From CAYPLH01 sp964411505 (GTDB lineage: Bacteria > Bacillota > Clostridia > CAYPLH01 > DUMO01): DNA of 29,734 nucleotides. The DNA is taken from assembly GCA_964411505.1 (NCBI GenBank), contig CAYPLH010000046.1:1-29734 (forward strand). The letters run 5' to 3'. Below the pieces are notes generated by a model. The model ran no database searches. It was not told the origin of the DNA and saw nothing but the letters and a program-made list of their open reading frames with translations. Within the stretch, counting starts at the first letter, position 1. Each line of letters opens with the position of its first letter. A program made the translations under genes and the position numbers. Shown here piece by piece: positions 23,869 through 29,734 of this stretch.

Positions 23869-25284
23869 ATGGCTTTAGAATCTTTAAAAAAATTTAATAT
23901 CAGTCTGACAAGTAACGACGGAAAACGTTTACTAGTTTTTGAAGCAGCTTCAGCAAATTCCGACATTTCACTTATAGACTACCAACTTAAGATGCTTTCC
24001 CATAATCCACAGGGCTATATTATTCCAGCAGAAATCTTAAGGCTAGATAACACTGTTTCAATTGCTTTTAACGTGTCAACTCTGATTCCGATTTCAGAAT
24101 TGTTAAAGAATAAGATTAGTATAAACATCATATGGAATACACTATATGAAATGGTTACTAATATAATTGACAGCAGAAAACTTCTCCTTTTTGAAAGGAA
24201 TTTTGTTTTGGATGAAGAATTTATATATATAGATGGTTCAAACAAGATAAAATTGTTGTATCTTCCTGTCGCTACAAAGGAAGAGCAGCCAAATGAGTAC
24301 CTTGAGAACTTTATATTGCGGTTTTTATCCAGAGTCACCCATATTATTCCCGAAGGTGATGAATGTTTTAGAAGAACAACTGCTTTAGTTAAAAGCGACA
24401 ATTTTAACCTAGACACACTTCATGGATTGTTGAGGAACTATCTGCTTCAAAAAAATCAACAAAGCAATAATCCATTAATAGAGCCATGTAATGTTAAACA
24501 ATCTAATGTAAGTGAAAAAGATACATATGACAAAAGAAGCTCTCTTTTAATGCGTACTCTTGGAGTATTTTTACTGTCACAGGTAGCAATCGCCGGTATA
24601 TCGGTAGCTGCTGAAAGGTATATGGACAAAGCTGGTCTTTCCCAGATCAGCAGGTACCTCCCAATAGTTGTTTTTATAATGTGTGCGGAGTATGCAATAT
24701 ATAGACTTTTTCTTCAAACAAGAATTTCTGCTGCAAAAGAAATAACGCAAGTTGATAGTGGTTCCTCTACGCTACCAAATCCGGTCAAGGCTAATGATAG
24801 TTATGCTGCAAATGATAGTCAACCCCTACCACCTGACATTGAAGGTAAAAGCATAGCTCTACCCAATAATCAAAGCAGCATGCAAAGTGATAATCATAGC
24901 ATTGACTCAGATAAGCGGGATCTTTCAAAAAGCCGAGATTCAACCATCTTCAGTGATGAAACCACCTTGTTGGGTTACACAGGTGATTTAAAAGCATGGC
25001 TTCAACATGATAATGAAGGTGAGCTTTTGATGACAGAACTAAAAGAAGGAAGCTTTCTTATTGGTCGCAGTGTAGATCTTGCCGATATGGTCATCCCTGC
25101 AATATCAGTAGGCAGAATACACGCCAGAATAATTACAAGAGACGACGATTTTTACCTCATTGATGAAGACTCAAAAAACGGTACTTTTATAAATAATATT
25201 AAAATTGACCCAAAGAGAGAGTACCAATTAAAAAATGATGATATAATTACATTTGCAAACATGGAGTACACATTTATAAAATAA
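23869..25284 (+). CDS. FHA-domain membrane protein with DUF6382-like N-terminus
   Basis: 471 residues from ATG 23869, which has GGGAG eight bases upstream; the ATG at 23830 has no ribosome site. Residues about 1-190 match the pattern of the Clostridia DUF6382 domain that commonly precedes FHA domains. Two helices at about 225-245 and 264-280 are followed by a polar, Ser/Asn/Asp-rich linker. A DETTLLG motif lies at 363-369 and an FHA domain at about 394-465 with LIGRS, VGRIHA and the NGTFIN block (residues 437-442). FHA domains bind phosphothreonine peptides, so a Ser/Thr kinase should be involved, and the DETTLLG segment could be the internal ligand as in GarA-like proteins. Placement in the Tad operon suggests regulation of pilus assembly. 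No kinase gene is in the window. Confidence 0.88.
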   Translation: MALESLKKFNISLTSNDGKRLLVFEAASANSDISLIDYQLKMLSHNPQGYIIPAEILRLDNTVSIAFNVSTLIPISELLKNKISINIIWNTLYEMVTNIIDSRKLLLFERNFVLDEEFIYIDGSNKIKLLYLPVATKEEQPNEYLENFILRFLSRVTHIIPEGDECFRRTTALVKSDNFNLDTLHGLLRNYLLQKNQQSNNPLIEPCNVKQSNVSEKDTYDKRSSLLMRTLGVFLLSQVAIAGISVAAERYMDKAGLSQISRYLPIVVFIMCAEYAIYRLFLQTRISAAKEITQVDSGSSTLPNPVKANDSYAANDSQPLPPDIEGKSIALPNNQSSMQSDNHSIDSDKRDLSKSRDSTIFSDETTLLGYTGDLKAWLQHDNEGELLMTELKEGSFLIGRSVDLADMVIPAISVGRIHARIITRDDDFYLIDEDSKNGTFINNIKIDPKREYQLKNDDIITFANMEYTFIK

Positions 25285-25305
25285 AGTTAAGAAAGGATGT
25301 TGTTT

Positions 25306-25716
25306 ATGAATAAGGCTATTTTAATGGGGAGACTTACAAGGGATCCAGAACTGAGGTATACTTCAGCTAGCAACATAGCTGTATGCTCGTTTACTCTTGC
25401 AATTGATAGACCTTTCAAAAAGCAGGGTGAGGAACGTGAAACAGACTTTATACCAGTAGTCGCTTGGAGAAACACTGCTGAATTCTGTTCAAAATACTTT
25501 ACTAAAGGGTTACGAGTGGCAGTAGAAGGAAGGATCCAGACAAGGAACTGGGATGATGCTGAAGGAAAAAGACATTATGCTACTGAAGTTGTAGCTGATC
25601 AAGTTCATTTTGCAGACGGAAAGAAAGAGGGCAGCACAGATTTCTCAAGGGGTCCACAGTTTGACTCAGGCAATGATTTTCCGCCAATAGAGGACGATAC
25701 CGATCTTCCGTTCTAA
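25306..25716 (+). CDS. ssb: Single-stranded DNA-binding protein
   Basis: 136 residues from ATG 25306, eight bases after GAAAGGA; the ATG at 25297 overlaps that ribosome site. The OB-fold (about 1-104) has the family stretches MNKAILMGRLTRDPELRY and FIPVVAWRNTAEF. The C-terminus is a short acidic linker ending in DDTDLPF, the tip that binds partner proteins, so it is a full functional SSB. It follows the FHA gene after only 21 bases and shares its terminator, so it is probably on the pilus operon transcript. The essential ssb of Firmicutes usually sits between rpsF and rpsR, so this may be a second copy. Confidence 0.97.
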   Translation: MNKAILMGRLTRDPELRYTSASNIAVCSFTLAIDRPFKKQGEERETDFIPVVAWRNTAEFCSKYFTKGLRVAVEGRIQTRNWDDAEGKRHYATEVVADQVHFADGKKEGSTDFSRGPQFDSGNDFPPIEDDTDLPF

Positions 25717-25838
25717 TCTATGGACAAGCCGCAGCAAGCATTGGGTCGCTCCTTGGCGTTGCCCGAATTATTCTGCAGTAAAATTGTTGACAAAAGCTTG
25801 GTGGATTATTCCGTTTACACTAAAGAATATTCACTTCC

Positions 25839-25883
25839 AGACAAACAAAAAAAGTGGGTCATTCCCACTTTTTTTGTTTGTCT
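25839..25883. terminator. Strong bidirectional terminator
   Basis: Perfect 20-base arms (25839-25858 and 25864-25883) with a five-base loop. The stem has GTGGG/CCCAC at the loop and long A and T runs outside, so it works in both directions. It closes the Tad/FHA/ssb operon and the convergent gnd/oxidoreductase unit. Confidence 0.95.
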
Positions 25884-25971
25884 ATATCTTGTTATTTATT
25901 TTTAGATCATTACCACTTACTCATGAATAAACATACAAGAATGCGTAATGAGGGTCATTAATCTTTTATTT

Positions 25972-27021
25972 TTAAACCTGTACGCGCCCTTTGAGCTTTG
26001 AAGATTCATATATTGCAAGCACCAGGTCTACGCATTTACGAGCAGATTCCCCAGTTATATAAGGCTCTCTGTCTTCATGCACGGACATGATAAAATCCTT
26101 TACAATGAAATAATGGGAACCTAAATCTATATTAGATGGGTCATTTGCTGAGGATACCGCTTCCATGTCATCCTCATCTAATGAAGTTATTATAACCTCA
26201 TCCCCTTCTCTTTTGTGCAAGGTAGTTCTACCATCAACATACAGTATTGATCCCTTTTCACACTCAATCCTTATAAGATCGCCCTCAGGACCAGTTTCAG
26301 GAATATTTGAAATAGTAGTGCCCATTACAACACCCTTAGCACCATTTTTAAACTCTAGCAAAGCAACCGCCGTATCTTCAACTTCAATATCTCTGAGTAG
26401 TGCAGTAGTAATTGCTTGGACATATTCAACATCGCCGGTAAGCCAACACATAGCGTCTATAGCATGAATACCCTGATTCATCAGACATCCGCCACCATCT
26501 AGCTCCCATGTACCGCGCCACGCTCCGCTTTTATAATACTGAGGTGATCTGTATCCCCTGTATTGACATTCTACAATGGTCATTGGTCCTAATTCACCAC
26601 TGTCCAAGATCTCCTTTGCTTTTATAAGTCCGCTTCTGGTTCTATTGGGAAACACTACGCCAAGTTTGACATTGTGCTCTCTCGCTGTTTCAATCATCTT
26701 GTCCATTGCAGCTTTATTAATTTCCAAAGGTTTTTCACACAATACATGCTTGCCTGCCTTTGCACTTTCAGTTGTAATTACACCGTGCAATCCACTAGGA
26801 GTACAAACACATACTGCATCTATATCTGTAGATTTCAACATTTGTGTGTAATCCATGTATACTTTTTCGACATTATATAGTTTTGCAAAAGCTTTTGCCT
26901 TTTCCTCATTGCTACCACCGCACACAGCAACAAGTTCTGCTCTTTTATCAAGTTTAATTGAATCTGCATGGGACTTTGCAATCATACCGCACCCAATAAT
27001 TCCAAACCTTACTTTTTTCAT
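25972..27021 (-). CDS. Gfo/Idh/MocA-family oxidoreductase
   Basis: 349 residues from ATG 27021. An upstream GTG at 27033 lies within the AAAGGTGG ribosome site and is not the likely start. The NAD(P)-binding fold opens with GIIGCGMIA (7-15); the family's EKP motif is at 96-98 and the catalytic GIHAID segment at 184-189 with His186. Members oxidise or reduce sugars, inositols or sugar acids with NAD(P); the substrate is not predictable from sequence. It directly follows gnd with a 17-base gap and is probably cotranscribed, which points to carbohydrate metabolism linked to 6-phosphogluconate or another sugar acid. It ends at the shared terminator near 25880. Confidence 0.93.
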   Translation of the reverse strand: MKKVRFGIIGCGMIAKSHADSIKLDKRAELVAVCGGSNEEKAKAFAKLYNVEKVYMDYTQMLKSTDIDAVCVCTPSGLHGVITTESAKAGKHVLCEKPLEINKAAMDKMIETAREHNVKLGVVFPNRTRSGLIKAKEILDSGELGPMTIVECQYRGYRSPQYYKSGAWRGTWELDGGGCLMNQGIHAIDAMCWLTGDVEYVQAITTALLRDIEVEDTAVALLEFKNGAKGVVMGTTISNIPETGPEGDLIRIECEKGSILYVDGRTTLHKREGDEVIITSLDEDDMEAVSSANDPSNIDLGSHYFIVKDFIMSVHEDREPYITGESARKCVDLVLAIYESSKLKGRVQV

Positions 27022-27038
27022 CGTAAAGCCCACCTTTG

Positions 27039-28490
27039 TTAAACAATATAGGTCGATGCTGCTGTTGCGCCTCCACGACCAGTCCAGTTAGTGTGGAAGA
27101 ACTGACCACGAGGTTTATCCAAACGCTCATAAGAGTGTGCTCCAAAATAGTCTCTTTGAGCCTGAAGCAGGTTAGCCGGTAGTCTCTCGCTTCTGTAGCC
27201 GTCGAAGTAGCATAGAGCTGAGGCAAATGCTGGAATTGAAATACCATTCATCATTGCTGTTGCTGCTACTCTTCTCCAGCTTTCCTGAGCCGCTTCTACT
27301 CTTTCTTTAAAGAACGGATCAAGAAGCAGATTGTTAAGACCAGGATTTTTATCAAAAGCTTCTTTTATTTTGCTAAGGAATGCTGATCTGATTATGCATC
27401 CTCCACGCCACATAAGAGCTATTCCACCATAGTTAAGATTCCAGCCATAAGTTTTTGCAGCTGCCATCATTAAGCTATAGCCTTGTGCATATGACACCAT
27501 CTTAGACGCATAAAGTGCATTTTTGATATCTTCAATAAATGCTTTTTTATCCCCCTCAAACTTTGGTTTGGGTCCAGCAATAACCTTTGAAGCTGCTACT
27601 CTTTCTTCTTTCAATGCAGATAGACAACGTGCAAAAACAGCCTCACCTATTAATGTAAGTGGAATTCCTTCGTCAAGCGCTGTAATAGCAGTCCACTTTC
27701 CTGTGCCCTTTTGTCCTGCAGTATCAAGTATTTTGTCAACAATAGGCTTGCCATCTTCATCTTTGAACGCAAGAATATCGCGAGTTATTTCAATCAAATA
27801 ACTGTCAAGCTCACCTTTATTCCATTCCTTGAAAACTTCATGCATTTCATCTGCCGACATACCAAGAAGTTCTTTCATCAGCTGGTAAGCTTCACAAATA
27901 AGCTCCATGTCTCCATATTCAATTCCGTTATGAACCATTTTAACAAAGTGACCGGCGCCATTTTCCCCAACCCAGTCACAGCACGGACTTCCGTCTTCAA
28001 CTTTTGCTGCAATTGCCTGTAGAATCGGTTTTACATACTGCCATGCGTCAACAGATCCGCCTGGCATAAGACTAGGACCTGTCAAAGCTCCTTCTTCACC
28101 ACCAGACACACCTGTACCGATATAAAGTAAACCTTTGCTTTCAACATATTTTGTACGCCTTATTGTATCTGGAAAATGAGAGTTCCCACCATCAATAATT
28201 ATGTCTCCTTTTTCAAGATGAGGTATAAGCAATTCGATAAAATCATCAACGGGTTGTCCTGCTTTAACCATCAGCATAACCTTACGAGGTTTTTTAAGAA
28301 CAGAAGTCAGCTCCTCTATCGAACGTGCTCCTACAATGTTTTTCCCCTTAGCCCTGCCATTTATAAAATCATCCACTTTGGAAACTGTACGGTTATAACA
28401 TGCTACTGTAAAACCTTTGCTTTCCATGTTTAATATTAAATTTTCACCCATAACCGCAAGACCAACAAGACCTATGTCTGCTTTACTCAT
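27039..28490 (-). CDS. gnd: 6-phosphogluconate dehydrogenase, decarboxylating
   Basis: 483 residues, the length of the long, canonical class. The enzyme converts 6-phosphogluconate to ribulose 5-phosphate and CO2 with NADP. Visible motifs: nucleotide-binding GLAVMG (10-15), NRT (33-35) which favours NADP over NAD, GGNSHFPDTIRR (101-112), and the catalytic HFVKMVHNGIE with Lys184 and Glu191. The C-terminus ends in the typical GGATAASTYIV type tail. AGGAGG precedes the ATG. The gene is first of a two-gene unit with the Gfo/Idh/MocA gene. No glucose-6-phosphate dehydrogenase or gluconate kinase gene is in the window. Confidence 0.97.
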   Translation of the reverse strand: MSKADIGLVGLAVMGENLILNMESKGFTVACYNRTVSKVDDFINGRAKGKNIVGARSIEELTSVLKKPRKVMLMVKAGQPVDDFIELLIPHLEKGDIIIDGGNSHFPDTIRRTKYVESKGLLYIGTGVSGGEEGALTGPSLMPGGSVDAWQYVKPILQAIAAKVEDGSPCCDWVGENGAGHFVKMVHNGIEYGDMELICEAYQLMKELLGMSADEMHEVFKEWNKGELDSYLIEITRDILAFKDEDGKPIVDKILDTAGQKGTGKWTAITALDEGIPLTLIGEAVFARCLSALKEERVAASKVIAGPKPKFEGDKKAFIEDIKNALYASKMVSYAQGYSLMMAAAKTYGWNLNYGGIALMWRGGCIIRSAFLSKIKEAFDKNPGLNNLLLDPFFKERVEAAQESWRRVAATAMMNGISIPAFASALCYFDGYRSERLPANLLQAQRDYFGAHSYERLDKPRGQFFHTNWTGRGGATAASTYIV

Positions 28491-28522
28491 ACTATTTTCC
28501 TCCTTGTAAATACTTAGATTTT

Positions 28523-28550
28523 ATTATACCAATATACTGCTCAAAATCAA
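28523..28550 (-). promoter_or_regulatory. Promoter of gnd
   Basis: On the minus strand TTGATT (28545-28550), a 16-base spacer, and TATAAT (28523-28528) with TG one base before (extended -10, TGGTATAAT). The start would be near 28516, about 25 bases before the ATG. Confidence 0.65.
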
Positions 28551-28577
28551 ACCAAAAAATGTTACTCATTCTTAAAT

Positions 28578-29462
28578 TCACTTCCACGGTGGAGTCTCGG
28601 GTAAGAAACTCAAAAATTCTTTAATTAAAGCATCTTCATAGCTGCCTTTATATTCTCCGTTTATAAATCGGTCGAAAGCTTCATCATAAAATCTCTGCCA
28701 AGATTCATCTTCTTTTCCGGGAATAATAGGATAAAACAGGACATTATTTGCCCTAGCTGCATTCATATCGCCAGCAGCATCTCCAACCATAAGAACTTTT
28801 TCATCCTCATATCTTCCCTGCTTTGCAAACTTCAAATGTTCTTCCTTTTTTCCCATTTCCTGTCCTGCTATAACTTTCACATATTTTGCAATGTCATGTT
28901 CTTCCCACTCGCGAACAAGAGCCTCACCGGGGGTAGCAGAAACAACAATAATATCAGCATGAACTTTCATTTTATCAAAGCTCTTTTTAGCATAGGGAAA
29001 AGGCGGAACTCCTCTTACGATTTTTTCAACAGTCTCATTAACAGCATTTGACCACTTCAAAGCTCGACTTAAAACTTCATCGCCTGTTTTGGCAACTACT
29101 AATTCAAGCGCTGGATTCCCCAGTTTTGATTCGGTTTCTACCCACTTGCGTAACGAATCAACATTCGGACTTTTGAAACCTCGATTTTGAGCTTCACGTC
29201 TATCATCAAGCAAGTCAAACACCATCAAAAGAGCTGGGAATCTGTTTATTCCTCTCCAACGAGAATAAAGGTTAACGAATTCAGCTGCTTCCCTTGCATA
29301 TTTGGATACTGCCTGCAATTCCCATTCGTTAATAATATTCGGTATGAAACACTCCTTGTGCTTTATTTCCATTGTGTCAAAAGCACACCCATCCGAATCA
29401 ATACCAATTAGAAAATCCTTATCTTTTTTAAATTCCTTTAACAAAAAAGCGGGATCTTTCAC
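28578..29462 (-). CDS. HAD-superfamily hydrolase
   Basis: 294 residues from a GTG start at 29462, six bases after AAGGAGG. Motif I is D22-S-D24-G in the form DSDGCAFD, motif II is VVSATP with Ser175, a Lys near 205 (motif III) and motif IV GDAAGDMNAA at 227-236. All four are intact. It is larger than a typical phosphoglycolate phosphatase because of an alpha-helical cap between motif I and II (about residues 40-165). The substrate cannot be told; phosphorylated sugars are usual. It lies upstream of gnd on the same strand with its own space of 87 bases containing the gnd promoter, so the link to gnd is by proximity only. Confidence 0.92.
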   Translation of the reverse strand: MKDPAFLLKEFKKDKDFLIGIDSDGCAFDTMEIKHKECFIPNIINEWELQAVSKYAREAAEFVNLYSRWRGINRFPALLMVFDLLDDRREAQNRGFKSPNVDSLRKWVETESKLGNPALELVVAKTGDEVLSRALKWSNAVNETVEKIVRGVPPFPYAKKSFDKMKVHADIIVVSATPGEALVREWEEHDIAKYVKVIAGQEMGKKEEHLKFAKQGRYEDEKVLMVGDAAGDMNAARANNVLFYPIIPGKEDESWQRFYDEAFDRFINGEYKGSYEDALIKEFLSFLPETPPWK

Positions 29463-29507
29463 GCTATACCTCCTTCAACTATTTATAATCATATAAATTT
29501 ATCTTAT

Positions 29508-29526
29508 ATGCTATCATAAATAGCAT
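29508..29526. repeat. Short inverted repeat upstream of the HAD gene
   Basis: ATGCTAT (29508-29514) and ATAGCAT (29520-29526) around CATAA. It lies about 45-65 bases upstream of the HAD start and may be an operator, though AT-rich DNA yields such repeats by chance. Confidence 0.35.
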
Positions 29527-29654
29527 TTTACTTCCATCTTATCTTATGCAATTAAATAATTTTTAAAAAAATATAAAATAATTGTATAAAACTAATTTCT
29601 TGGGTTAATAATATTACTGACCTCACAAAATACATTTTGACCCCCTTTACATTA

Positions 29655-29686
29655 CGGTTAGCCGCAACGGCTAACCGCTTTTTTTT
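29655..29686 (+). terminator. Strong + strand terminator without an obvious upstream gene
   Basis: CGGTTAGCCG (29655-29664) and CGGCTAACCG (29668-29677), loop CAA, then a run of eight T. It terminates only on the + strand. The nearest + strand gene upstream is ssb, beyond another terminator, so it implies either an unseen short transcript starting in 29463-29654 or an element relating to the region right of the window. Confidence 0.85.
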
Positions 29687-29690
29687 CGCT

Positions 29691-29730
29691 AGGGAACCTT
29701 ATGGTTCCCTTCGACGGATGCTCCGCATCC
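29691..29730. repeat. Two further hairpins at the right edge
   Basis: AGGGAACC (29691-29698) and GGTTCCCT (29703-29710) with loop TTAT, then GGATGC (29716-29721) and GCATCC (29725-29730) with loop TCC. Together with the terminator, three perfect hairpins stand within about 75 bases at the edge of the window. Confidence 0.7.
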
Positions 29731-29734
29731 AAAA

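Noticed and set aside
25720..25905. 61-residue open frame after ssb
   Set aside because: No ribosome site and it runs through both arms of the 20-base-stem terminator at 25839-25883, so it is not a real gene.

Overview
The window looks like chromosome from a low-GC, Gram-positive Clostridia-type bacterium. The supports are AT-rich intergenic DNA, strong AGGAGG-type ribosome sites, consensus sigma-A promoters, CCA-encoded tRNAs, and a set of Clostridia-style families: a ThrRS-like/uridine kinase fusion, a Gram-positive Tad pilus cluster with an FHA protein, and a MoxR/DUF58/VWA cluster. I see no phage, transposase, rRNA or CRISPR array. Species cannot be named from sequence alone.

Left part, 1-14188: one multi-pass membrane protein on the + strand, a bidirectional terminator, then a long minus-strand cluster read from 14188 down to 1089. 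In order of transcription it encodes a large signal-anchored membrane protein (864 aa), an ABC ATPase, an ABC-2 permease, a membrane-anchored coiled-coil/low-complexity protein, a MoxR AAA+ ATPase, a DUF58 protein, a BatA-like VWA protein and a large double-VWA membrane protein. The first four genes overlap by 1 to 11 bases and the last two by 11. This appears to be an uncharacterised envelope machine: a MoxR chaperone plus three VWA-type proteins (metal-site DxSxS motifs intact in those I checked), physically tied to an ABC exporter. It is the best candidate here for an undescribed system.

Middle part, 14368-18550: an AEC-family permease and a CPBP intramembrane protease (both minus), then a divergent nucleoside-kinase-like gene in which ThrRS-like N-terminal domains are fused to a uridine kinase domain. 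This ends in a terminator, followed by an isolated GC-rich hairpin.

Pilus part, 18696-25883: a strong promoter drives tRNA-Val(UAC) and tRNA-Thr(UGU), which end in a perfect terminator. A perfect consensus promoter (TTGACA, 17 bases, TATAAT) then starts a Tad/Flp pilus operon: TadZ-like, TadA, TadB-like, TadC-like, a short Flp-type pilin, an FHA-domain membrane protein and a single-strand-binding protein, closed by a 20-bp-stem bidirectional terminator. The first gene carries a run of eight G in its ribosome site. No prepilin peptidase or TadE-like pseudopilin is present in the window.

Right part, 25972-29734, minus strand: a HAD hydrolase, then 6-phosphogluconate dehydrogenase (gnd) followed closely by a Gfo/Idh/MocA oxidoreductase, suggesting sugar-acid or pentose phosphate metabolism. 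The right edge holds three successive hairpins; the first is a classic + strand terminator with no visible + strand gene in front of it.
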